The notes beneath the pieces were generated by a model, which saw only the letters and a list, made by a program, of their open reading frames with translations, was not told the origin of the DNA and made no database searches. 64,000 bases of DNA from Dysgonomonas sp. 520 (lineage in GTDB: Bacteria > Bacteroidota > Bacteroidia > Bacteroidales > Dysgonomonadaceae): assembly GCF_010501095.1 (NCBI RefSeq), contig NZ_QVMP01000001.1, positions 186,001 through 250,000 of the forward strand. Reading direction: 5' to 3'. Shown one piece after another: positions 9,557 to 18,775 of this stretch. How positions within the stretch are numbered: the first letter of the stretch is position 1; each line of letters opens with the position of its first letter. The translations under genes and the position numbers were made by a program.

Positions 9557-9627
9557 GTTTTTCATGGTATTAGATTTAAGGTTAACAATTAAGATTGGGG
9601 TTGTCGTGAGACAACCTTTTCTTTTTT
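9557..9627 (+). ncRNA. Putative ~70-nt small RNA with intrinsic terminator
   Basis: Promoter at 9519-9550; GGTTGTC-GTGA-GACAACC stem (9599-9616) followed by TTTTCTTTTTT. Confidence 0.6.
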
Positions 9628-9744
9628 ATAATTATCTGGTACTGAAGTAGCGTTGTCTATTTTTTTTAAGACCATATGTAACCAATCGGTCAACATAAAC
9701 TCCATTTTTTAATAGTACAGCTATAAAATAGCTTATTTTATTTT

Positions 9745-11760
9745 TCAAAATGATTGCCTGAACGAACAACCGGCTTTCCATTCGGAACAACCATAAGCGG
9801 TTTTTCCTTTCAGTATTTTTCCTTTTCCGCATACAGGGCAAACATCTCCTTCTTTTACACCTGCCTCTTTCGCTTCTTTTTTCTTTGCTGCAGAAGCCTT
9901 TTTCTCTCTGGGTTTTGAAGGTTTCTTCTCTTTCTTCGGCTTTTCTTCTTCTTTCACAACCTCCTCAATCGTGATGCTTCTGCCCCAATCATTTTTAACG
10001 TTATGCACTATGCCCGCAACCATTTGCTTCAATTCGTCAAGAAAAGCCTTTGGCTCGTATTCGCTTTTTTCAATCTGGCGAAGTTTCTTCTCCCAAATAC
10101 CTGTCAATTCGGCCGACTTAAGCAGATCTTCCTTTATTGTCTGTATCAACTCAACCCCGGTAACCGTAGCATAAAGATTTTTCTTCTCTTTACGAATATA
10201 GTTTCTTTTGAACAAAGTCTCTATAATATTCGCACGTGTAGACGGGCGACCGATACCGTTTTCCTTCAGGGCATCACGAAGTTCTTCGTCGTCAACCAAC
10301 TTTCCGGCGGTTTCCATAGCACGCAGAAGAGTGGCTTCGGTATAATATTTTGGAGGTGTAGTCCATTTCTCTGTCAACGATGGCTCATGTTCTCCCGACT
10401 CACCTTTTTCAAATGTGGGCAGGATATTTTCATCGTCTCTATTTTCGTCCTCATCCTGCTGTGCAGAGTGTTTCTTCTCGAAAACAATTCTCCACCCCGC
10501 ATCAAGAATCTGCTTTCCTGTTGTCTTAAATTCTATCTTATTTGCTTCGCCAAGTACGGTGGTAGTCGATATTTTACAGTTCGGATAAAAAACAGCGATG
10601 AAACGACGGGCAACAAGATCATACACTTTCCGCTCGTTTTCGTTCATATTGTTGGCTCTTACCCCTGTCGGGATAATGGCATGGTGATCCGTAACCTTAC
10701 TGTTATCGAAGACTTTTTTCGATTTCAGTATTTTTTCCCCTCCAAGTATCGGCGATGTCAAATCCTCATAGCCGATCAATCCTTTAAGAGTATCAGGCAC
10801 TTTAGGGTAGATGTCATCACTCAGGAAGGTTGTGTCTACACGGGGATATGTCGTCAGTTTCTTCTCATACAACGACTGAATGGTTTTCAAGGTATCTTCC
10901 GCCGAAAAAGCAAACTTCTTGTTACACTCTACCTGCAAGGATGTCAAATCGAACAAACGAGGCGGAGACTCCTCTCCTTTCTTGATCGTCACATCCGTTA
11001 TTTCAAACAAAGAGCCTTTTATTTCCTCAAGAAATTTCTCACCCTCTTCTTGTGTCGTAAACCGTCCTTTTGTAACCGAAAACGTAGTCTCCCTGTACAA
11101 GGTCTTCAATTCCCAATAAGGCTCGGGTTTAAAGTTCTCTATTTCCAATTGACGGTTCACAATAAGGGCAAGTGTAGGGGTCTGAACCCGCCCGATAGAC
11201 AATACAGACTTGTTCTGCCCGTATTTGATCGTATAGAGCCGTGTCGCATTCATACCCAGCAGCCAATCGCCAATAGCTCTGGACAAACCAGCTTCATAAA
11301 GTTTGGTAAAATCGGATTGGTCTTTCAACTTCTGAAAACCTTCTCTTATCGCATCTTCTGTCAGCGATGAAATCCAAAGACGCTTCACAGGGCATTTGCA
11401 CCCTGCTTTTTGCATCACCCACCGTTGAATAAGCTCCCCTTCTTGTCCGGCATCACCACAATTGATAACCTCATCGGCATTCTGAACCAGCGACTCAATA
11501 ACCGAAAACTGCTTTGCAATGCCGTCGTTATTTATCAGCTTTATACCAAAGCGAGGGGGAATCATTGGCAAGACTTCTAATCGCCAGCTTTTCCATTGCG
11601 CATAATATTCGTGAGGCTCTTTCAACGTGCAAAGATGTCCAAAAGTCCATGTCACCTGGTAGCCGTTTCCTTCAATGTATCCGTCTTTCCGGTTTTTGGC
11701 TCCCAAAACATTCGCTATTTCACGTGCAACACTTGGTTTCTCTGCAATACAGACCTTCAT
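9745..11760 (-). CDS. topB: DNA topoisomerase III
   Basis: MKVCIAEKPSVAREIANVLGA...QTPTLALIVNRQ...GIGRPSTRANIIETL. Confidence 0.95.
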   Translation of the reverse strand: MKVCIAEKPSVAREIANVLGAKNRKDGYIEGNGYQVTWTFGHLCTLKEPHEYYAQWKSWRLEVLPMIPPRFGIKLINNDGIAKQFSVIESLVQNADEVINCGDAGQEGELIQRWVMQKAGCKCPVKRLWISSLTEDAIREGFQKLKDQSDFTKLYEAGLSRAIGDWLLGMNATRLYTIKYGQNKSVLSIGRVQTPTLALIVNRQLEIENFKPEPYWELKTLYRETTFSVTKGRFTTQEEGEKFLEEIKGSLFEITDVTIKKGEESPPRLFDLTSLQVECNKKFAFSAEDTLKTIQSLYEKKLTTYPRVDTTFLSDDIYPKVPDTLKGLIGYEDLTSPILGGEKILKSKKVFDNSKVTDHHAIIPTGVRANNMNENERKVYDLVARRFIAVFYPNCKISTTTVLGEANKIEFKTTGKQILDAGWRIVFEKKHSAQQDEDENRDDENILPTFEKGESGEHEPSLTEKWTTPPKYYTEATLLRAMETAGKLVDDEELRDALKENGIGRPSTRANIIETLFKRNYIRKEKKNLYATVTGVELIQTIKEDLLKSAELTGIWEKKLRQIEKSEYEPKAFLDELKQMVAGIVHNVKNDWGRSITIEEVVKEEEKPKKEKKPSKPREKKASAAKKKEAKEAGVKEGDVCPVCGKGKILKGKTAYGCSEWKAGCSFRQSF

Positions 11761-11950
11761 CTATTCTTTTATCTTTTTTAGTTTTGTGAAAGACAAAGAT
11801 ATAAAGAATCTCAGACATCGCCTATCAACACGCATTGCGCTTAAACATCCAGCGCCATTCTATTTCCTTAATTTTCCTAAAAAACAAAAACTTTTTATTG
11901 CTGTTTCTTGTTCTAAAAGTCTATGATAGTGTGAATCGGTAGTTAAAATC

Positions 11951-12043
11951 GTTCAATTACATTAGTCGTTTTGCGTGACTCGGCATAATCAAAATAAATT
12001 TTGCTTCTGCTCTCGCTACTTAATACGTTCTTTTAGTTTGCAC
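11951..12043. repeat. Family D repeat (CGTGACTCGGCATA...CTCTGCTCTCGCTACTT-like)
   Basis: Clear similarity to 23022-23113. Confidence 0.75.
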
Positions 12044-12050
12044 AACCTCA

Positions 12051-12187
12051 GTAGGGGCGAAAAATATTTCGCCCGATATTGTTGTCATAAGGGCGTAAAA
12101 TTTTACGCCCCTACTTTCGGGCAGACCAAAGGCCTGCCCCTACATTAACAATTTTTTATTGTAGGAGTGGGGTTCTACTCCACCCGT
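12051..12187. repeat. Family B repeat, longest copy
   Basis: GTAGGGGCGAAAAATATTTCGCCC...GGGCGTAAAATTTTACGCCCCTAC...CAAAGGCCTGCCCCTAC. Confidence 0.8.
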
Positions 12188-12301
12188 AAAATGTGCAAAC
12201 CAAAAGAATATTTTTCTGATAGTGAAATCCAAAATACTGATCGACATCAATGAATAAAAAGTATTGATTACTTCATAACATAAAATACAAAAAGTAGATC
12301 C

Positions 12302-12664
12302 ATGATTAAAAACTATTTCGCAAAAATCAAAGATGAAAGCTCTAACGATTTATCAATCTGTCTTTATGTAAAACAGGACAAAATAGCAGGAATAGGACAA
12401 AAATTAAACGGAAGAAATAGCGATGCTTACATGAGCGGATACAACTGGAATGTTTTTCTGAATTATTATCTGGATAAAAACCACCCCGACATTCTACAAG
12501 ATATGAAAGCCGACCCCAGAGACGGGATGTATATCGTTCATTTTCCGCTGATGCCCAACGGGGAAAAAAAAGCAAGCCAGTTGATAGAAATTATAACTGA
12601 CTTGGTAGAAAATGAGAGTAAAATATCACAAATTGCGACCAACAAGTGCCTCAACAGCAACTAA
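12302..12664 (+). CDS. Small protein resembling Imm51-type immunity proteins
   Basis: SGYNWNVFLNYYLDKNHPDILQDMKADPRDGMYIVHF pattern; recalled family resemblance only. Confidence 0.45.
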   Translation: MIKNYFAKIKDESSNDLSICLYVKQDKIAGIGQKLNGRNSDAYMSGYNWNVFLNYYLDKNHPDILQDMKADPRDGMYIVHFPLMPNGEKKASQLIEIITDLVENESKISQIATNKCLNSN

Positions 12665-12670
12665 CCCCTC

Positions 12671-13663
12671 TCAGAACGTAAAAACACCTCCGATCCCGAT
12701 ATTTTCGGGAGTTATGGCAGGAACAATCGCTATTTGTTTTTTCGATTCTTTTATTCCGAACAACTTATGGAAAGCCGGCAGTAACATATATCCCAGTTCT
12801 GCACTCAGGATGCCAACCCCTGCACCTGTCACCACATCACTGAACCAGTGTCTTTTGTTGTGCATACGCATAAATCCGGTAGTTGCGGCAGCAGTATATC
12901 CTGCAATCCCAACCCATTTCGATTCATCCCTGTACTCCTTGTAAAGAATATGCGCCCCGACAAATGCCGTAGCCGTATGACCGGAAGGGAATGAATTGAG
13001 GGAGCCATTATTGGGACGGGCAACTTTGGTCAGATTTTTAGTAGTTTGCACGGCGGTTGTCATTATGAGATAAGAAGTTGCAGTTACAATAGCCCTGTCT
13101 CTCAAGTTATGCTTGGCTCTAAGATTCGTAGCCAAATCGAGACCAAAAATAGCCGCAGTCGGCGCATATTGCAAATAATCGTCGAATGTTCTTTTCTTCG
13201 CAAAATGCTCCGTCATTTCTTCATGTAGATTTTCATCCACATTTTTAAATCCTCCGGTGGCATGCCTAATTATTCCGTACGTGACAAGGGTGGATGGGAT
13301 TATGTATTTTGCAAACGGCTTATTGAAAAAAGATGTCTTCTTTTCAGGCTTCTCAAAAAACGTGTATGCCGAAGGCATTGCCAATTTATCCTGATAGGGT
13401 AATATATCTTTCATGTTCGGTTTTTCGATATCCGGTTTGATATCGGGTTTTTCCAATGGCGTTTTCGGCGGAGGTATCGTATTCTGATCGCTACTCCGGA
13501 TATTTTTTAACGAATCATTTTCCAATGTTGCCGTGGCAACTTCCCTTATCTGGTTTATGGTGCTGTCGTTGGCGTAAAATTGTGAGAGACGACGTGCCAG
13601 ACAGCACGAACAATAACAGACAAGAATAACGCACAAGATGAACTTCAGAAGCATAGTAGTCAT
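12671..13663 (-). CDS. PAP2-family phosphatase
   Basis: KVARPNNGSLNSFPSGHTATAFVGAH...HWFSDVVTGAGVG. Confidence 0.9.
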   Translation of the reverse strand: MTTMLLKFILCVILVCYCSCCLARRLSQFYANDSTINQIREVATATLENDSLKNIRSSDQNTIPPPKTPLEKPDIKPDIEKPNMKDILPYQDKLAMPSAYTFFEKPEKKTSFFNKPFAKYIIPSTLVTYGIIRHATGGFKNVDENLHEEMTEHFAKKRTFDDYLQYAPTAAIFGLDLATNLRAKHNLRDRAIVTATSYLIMTTAVQTTKNLTKVARPNNGSLNSFPSGHTATAFVGAHILYKEYRDESKWVGIAGYTAAATTGFMRMHNKRHWFSDVVTGAGVGILSAELGYMLLPAFHKLFGIKESKKQIAIVPAITPENIGIGGVFTF

Positions 13664-14156
13664 GTAAAAAAAATAAAGAAGTTAGATAAAAGTGTTTTGT
13701 TTGTAACCAAGTGTGTTGAGCAATTATTCAATATTGCCTTGCTATACCCATTAGTTTGAAATAAATACAACTACAATGTAATTCTTTTTTACATGATTTT
13801 GCATCAAGATAACACTATTAACAATAGTTTAATTTCAATTTACTTAAAAAAGCATAGACAAACTGAAAATTGACACCTCTATTGTGAAAAATGATTTATT
13901 TTCCTTTTTTTCTACATAAGACCATTAACTATATCAAAAACACAACCATAACAACCAGAGTAAAATCACTGATAATCTACAGATTAGAAACATTCATCAA
14001 GAAGAACGAATAACAGTAAGAAGAGATAAACAATTTAGAAGAACAACTCGAAGAAGCACCCCACAAACAAACTTCGTGCCACAACGAACGTTTGTTCATT
14101 TGCCGATATTATCATCAGATTACCCGTGATACATTTAGATAATGAAAGATAACCAA

Positions 14157-14332
14157 GGTGTCCCAAAAGTAAGATTGCACTATCAAAGTATTACTCATTT
14201 TTGTCATTGAGTCGCCTTCGCTCCTCGAACGTTGTCATTCTGAGTGCAACGAAGAATCTATACTTTCTAAAAACAGATCCTTCACTTTGTTCAGGATGAC
14301 AAAAAGACATTGAAATTTACTTTTGGGACACC
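14157..14332. repeat. MITE-like composite Family A element with 16-bp perfect terminal inverted repeats
   Basis: GGTGTCCCAAAAGTAA (14157-14172) and TTACTTTTGGGACACC (14317-14332). Confidence 0.85.
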
Positions 14333-14398
14333 CTCTGAGTAAAACGAAGGATCTGAATTGAAAACACTCAGATTTTTCACTTCGTTCAGGATGACAAA
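14333..14398. repeat. Partial Family A copy abutting the MITE-like element
   Basis: CTCTGAGTAAAACGAAGGATCT...TTCACTTCGTTCAGGATGAC. Confidence 0.75.
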
Positions 14399-14456
14399 AC
14401 CAATATGAATCTTATAATAAATGAGTTTATATCAAAGGCCTAAATGCACCACGGGT

Positions 14457-17400
14457 TCAGATTGTATTTTTCTCTTTTATAAAATCCGTTGGGGTGATAT
14501 TAAAAACACTCTTAAATGTTTTGCTGAAATAGGCAGGATCGGAAAATCCGACTTTATAGGCAACTTCCGCCACCGTAAACTGCTTTGTTTTGAGGAAATC
14601 GGCAGCCATTTTCATCCTGATATTTTGTATTATCTTATTGGGCGACACGTCTGATATCGCTTTTATTTTACGGAAAAACTGCGCACGGCTGACTCCCAAT
14701 TCCTCAGACAAATCGTTGATAGAAAGTTCGGGGTCTTCAATACGATTCCTCACTATTTCGAATAGTTTTTCCAAGAAAGAATCGTTCGTGGTCAACTCCG
14801 CCGACGGAACTTCGGGCGAAGACAATTGACTGCTGAATAGCTTCCGCAACTGAATACGGTTGTTTATCAGATTTCTGACACGAACCTTCAACAGATTCGC
14901 GTCAAACGGTTTCAGTATATAATCGTCGGCCAAAGCCTCATATCCCTCCTGAATGTGTTCGCTCATGATTCTTGCCGTCAGCAAGATTACAGGTATGTGC
15001 GCTGTGCGTAAATCATCTTTCACCAGCTTACAGAATTCTATACCATCCATCACAGGCATTTGAATGTCACTTATAATCAAATCCGGCAATTTATCCGTTG
15101 CAACGGCAAGTGCTTCTTTCCCGTCGGCGGCTTCTATAATAGAATACTGATCCGAAAGTTGGGATGTTATGTAGTAACGCAAATCGTCGTCATCTTCAAT
15201 AACCAGGACTAAAGGCTTATTGTCGATATCACTTTTTTCTTCATCCTGCTTTTCTATTTCAATTGGCGATATGCTGTTCTTTTCAAGCACACGGTTGCGG
15301 TCGTCCCTGTTAGTTGCGATAATCTCGGTATGAGACGGTTCGAAATGATCTTTACCTAAAGGCAATTCAACAAAAAATTCAGAGCCATCACCCAATGTAC
15401 TTTCCACCCAAATGCGTCCATTGTGAAGGGTTACGATATATTTGGCAAGGTTCAAACCAATACCCGAACCAAACATACCCGAACGATTGCCCTGATGCAC
15501 CTGATAGAAAGGGTTGAAAATCAGTTCGAGGTTTTCTTTGGCAATGCCTTCCCCATTGTCACGAACCGACATAATAAGGTTGCCGTCTTTTTTCTTCGAG
15601 GTAATGACTATCTCACCGTCCTTATTCGTATGTTTGATGGCATTGGACAGTAAATTGAAAATCACTTTTTCCATTAGTTCGGCATCAAACCAGATATCTT
15701 TTTCCCAATATTGGTTCATATACGCCAAACTAATGCCTTTTTTCCTCGCCAGCTCGTTAAAGTTTTCTATCTGATCCGACAAAAATATGTCAATATCTAC
15801 CTGTTGCACTTTCAAGGACATTGCGCCATGCTCCATTTTCCTGAAATCCATCAACTGATTCACAAGAAGCAATAGCTTGTTTGTGTTTTTATATATCAAC
15901 CGGGCAGGGTATAACAGTTTGTTTGGCAAAGAATTGTCTTTTAGCAAATCCTCTACCGGACCGGTTATCAGAGTGAGTGGCGTTCGCAATTCGTGAGAAA
16001 ACTTAGTGAAGAAATCCAATTTCATCTGATAGTATTTTTCAATATTATCTTTCTCTATTCGGTCTATCTCCTGCCTGTATTTTGATGTTTTTTTGTTGTT
16101 GAAATATTGGATAATAAAATACAGCAATCCCAAGAAAGCCAAGACATACAAAATCTTTGCCCAGGTAGTGCGCCAGATTGGGGGATGTATAGTGATTTTT
16201 ATTGTAGACATCTCGTCATGCCACACACCATCGCTGTCGCACGATTTGATGCAGAAAACATATTCCCCTTCCGGCAAATTTGAATAGACAACATCGTTTC
16301 GTTCCGTATACTTCCATTCATCTTCAAAACCTTCCAGTTTGTAGGCATACTGAGTTCCCCTTGGAAAAAAATAATTCAAGGCTGAGAACTGAATAAAAAT
16401 AGAAGAATGATTGAACGGAAACTCCACTTTCTTCAAATCCTCAAAATTGTCGTAACGCAACACCTTTGTGTCGTCTTTCGTGTTCAGTGATTGCACCAGC
16501 GAAACTCTGACTGCCGGAGGATTAGAAACTCCATTTCGGAACGAATTGGGATCGAAAGAAGTCAAGCCGTTACTTCCTCCCACATAAAAAAGTCCGTCGG
16601 AGCCTTTTATAAATGCTTTTCGTGAAACTTCCGCCAATGGAAATCCCATTTTTCCTGTATAATTTATTATTCTACCATTTTGCTCGCTGATTTTAGAAAC
16701 TCCATTAAGAGTCGCAACCCAGATATCTCCGTTTGTTTCGTCTTCAAGAATTCCACAAATTGAATTATGAGCCAACCCGTTATTCACGTCGAACAGAGAA
16801 CATTCTTTCTTATCAAGATCACATCGGAACAAGCCGGAACCATAAGTACCTATCCAAATATTATTCTTACTGTCTTCGAACAACACATTTACGTTTTTAT
16901 CTTTCAACTGTTCAAAATTCAACCTCGTGGCATTCAGGTATTTATTTCTGTGTTGTTCATCATATTCGTATTCCCACACGCCACCGGTACGTGTGCCTAC
17001 GAGCATATTCCCGTTATGCCTCATCAAGACATCCTGAGCCATCATAAAACTGGTGATATTGTTGAAGTTGGTAGAAAGATTACTGTTTACCTCGCCTGTC
17101 TGAGGGTTATAAACAGATAATTCTTCTTCCGCAATCCAGATATTACCATTCATATCTTTAGCCATACTCCTCACCTGAGAAGCGGGCGGAATGTTGATTT
17201 GCCTGCCTATCTGCCTGGTGTTTAGATCAAACGTATAAATACCTCTGTTCAAAAGATATAAATAAAGGAGATGGGGTACATCTTTATAAATGAAGAAAAG
17301 TTCAAATTTTGTATTTTGTCCTGCCAGTTTCGATTCCAAATCAAAGTGGCTGAGTTTTCCGGTCTTCATATCCTTCAGGCAGATGCCTCTTTCGTGCCCG

Positions 17401-18515
17401 ATCCATAATGTACCGTTTTCCTCCACCAGATTGCCGACAACACCGGCAGGCTGATTTTTATCTGCATCCAAATCGTAAAAATTGAAATAATACCTGTTGG
17501 GGTTGCAGTATTTCATTCCCTTGTTAAAAGTTCCAACCCACAATGCGCCTTGATTGTCTTTGTACAGGCTCATTATCCGGTTGTGCAACAACAGGTTGGT
17601 CTGAAGCATGGAAGATATATTCCGCCGATAGGTATGCGTTTGCGGGTCAATGCCAAGCAAGCCGTTATCTGTACCTAGAATGAGAATGGAATCGTTGTAT
17701 TCCAGAATATCGTGTATCTGGTCGTTATCGAATTTCACATCTTCCGGCATTTGTATTTTTATGGGAACAAGTGATTGATCTGAGGGTTCGTATGTGAATA
17801 TGTTATTACTATCGGCCCCCATCCACACTTTGCCCTTACTGTCGCGAAATATTTTGTAGATCATAGGACGTCCGGCAACCTTGCTTTCGTCCAGATATTG
17901 CAGTTTGTTGGTTTTCGTATTGAACAAGGCAACCCCTTTATTCATCACCTCCAACAGAAGATTTTCGGCATCGTAGAATGCCATGCTATTGATATAAGCA
18001 CCTTTCAGTGATTCTATTGCTTTCACCTCTTTTTCTTCAATCACATACAATCCTGTTTTTGAAGAAATCCACACCTTGTTTTTTTTATCTATCCAGATGT
18101 TGGTAACCACGCCCTTGGGCAGTTCTCCATTCGAGTATTTCAGGTCTAGTTCGACAAACTTTTCCGTATAAGGGTCAAATTGGATGATCCAGTTAAAAGT
18201 TCCTATCCAGATTAGCCCGCTACTATCTTTCGTCAGGCACGTAATATCATTACTATACACAACATCTTCTTTCTCAACGTTGTAGTTATACGTCCTGAAC
18301 TCGTACCCGTCAAAACGGATAAGTCCGTTTTTTGTTCCGCACCAAACATAGCCAAGAGAATCTTGACAAATAGCCTTTATCGAACTATTAGACAAACCGT
18401 CAGCCACCGTATAAGTTTTATAGGGCGTCACCGACCACAATTCGGCGAAGATGAATAAGATTATAGCAAACACCTTGTATCTCATCCTAATTATACGGCT
18501 GTCGGGTTTTATCAA
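14457..18515 (-). CDS. Hybrid two-component system regulator (periplasmic propeller/Y_Y_Y, HisKA, HATPase, REC, AraC-type HTH)
   Basis: Repeated NGLIRFDGYEFRTY-type propeller motifs; FFTKFSHELRTPLTLITGPVEDLL; DLIISDIQMPVMDG; C-terminal AraC HTH; likely start at 18485. Confidence 0.93.
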   Translation of the reverse strand: MIKPDSRIIRMRYKVFAIILFIFAELWSVTPYKTYTVADGLSNSSIKAICQDSLGYVWCGTKNGLIRFDGYEFRTYNYNVEKEDVVYSNDITCLTKDSSGLIWIGTFNWIIQFDPYTEKFVELDLKYSNGELPKGVVTNIWIDKKNKVWISSKTGLYVIEEKEVKAIESLKGAYINSMAFYDAENLLLEVMNKGVALFNTKTNKLQYLDESKVAGRPMIYKIFRDSKGKVWMGADSNNIFTYEPSDQSLVPIKIQMPEDVKFDNDQIHDILEYNDSILILGTDNGLLGIDPQTHTYRRNISSMLQTNLLLHNRIMSLYKDNQGALWVGTFNKGMKYCNPNRYYFNFYDLDADKNQPAGVVGNLVEENGTLWIGHERGICLKDMKTGKLSHFDLESKLAGQNTKFELFFIYKDVPHLLYLYLLNRGIYTFDLNTRQIGRQINIPPASQVRSMAKDMNGNIWIAEEELSVYNPQTGEVNSNLSTNFNNITSFMMAQDVLMRHNGNMLVGTRTGGVWEYEYDEQHRNKYLNATRLNFEQLKDKNVNVLFEDSKNNIWIGTYGSGLFRCDLDKKECSLFDVNNGLAHNSICGILEDETNGDIWVATLNGVSKISEQNGRIINYTGKMGFPLAEVSRKAFIKGSDGLFYVGGSNGLTSFDPNSFRNGVSNPPAVRVSLVQSLNTKDDTKVLRYDNFEDLKKVEFPFNHSSIFIQFSALNYFFPRGTQYAYKLEGFEDEWKYTERNDVVYSNLPEGEYVFCIKSCDSDGVWHDEMSTIKITIHPPIWRTTWAKILYVLAFLGLLYFIIQYFNNKKTSKYRQEIDRIEKDNIEKYYQMKLDFFTKFSHELRTPLTLITGPVEDLLKDNSLPNKLLYPARLIYKNTNKLLLLVNQLMDFRKMEHGAMSLKVQQVDIDIFLSDQIENFNELARKKGISLAYMNQYWEKDIWFDAELMEKVIFNLLSNAIKHTNKDGEIVITSKKKDGNLIMSVRDNGEGIAKENLELIFNPFYQVHQGNRSGMFGSGIGLNLAKYIVTLHNGRIWVESTLGDGSEFFVELPLGKDHFEPSHTEIIATNRDDRNRVLEKNSISPIEIEKQDEEKSDIDNKPLVLVIEDDDDLRYYITSQLSDQYSIIEAADGKEALAVATDKLPDLIISDIQMPVMDGIEFCKLVKDDLRTAHIPVILLTARIMSEHIQEGYEALADDYILKPFDANLLKVRVRNLINNRIQLRKLFSSQLSSPEVPSAELTTNDSFLEKLFEIVRNRIEDPELSINDLSEELGVSRAQFFRKIKAISDVSPNKIIQNIRMKMAADFLKTKQFTVAEVAYKVGFSDPAYFSKTFKSVFNITPTDFIKEKNTI

Positions 18516-18651
18516 GTTATTAGTTCCGGTTGTTTATACACAAATATACCATTTAAAGACTTGATTAGAAATAAGACTTACGTATAATCAGCTTTTTTTT
18601 AGTTAAACACCTCTGTTAATTAACAATAAGAGTGTCTCAAAAGCTATTTTT

Positions 18652-18732
18652 TGTCATCCTGAGTAGAACGAAGGATCTATATGATTTTGATTTTTAACAA
18701 GCAACGGATTCTTCACTTCGTTCAGAATGACA
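18652..18732. repeat. Family A repeat with short outer inverted arms
   Basis: TGTCATCCTGAGTAGAACGAAGGATCT...TTCACTTCGTTCAGAATGACA; outer AGAGTGT (18629-18635) / ACACTCT (18750-18756). Confidence 0.85.
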
Positions 18733-18775
18733 AGTTTGCTACTCATGAAACACTCTCATCTATGAAAAAATGAAT

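Noticed and set aside
10003-11370. 455-aa plus-strand ORF opposite topB
   Set aside because: Shadow ORF antisense to a convincing topoisomerase III; no recognisable motif
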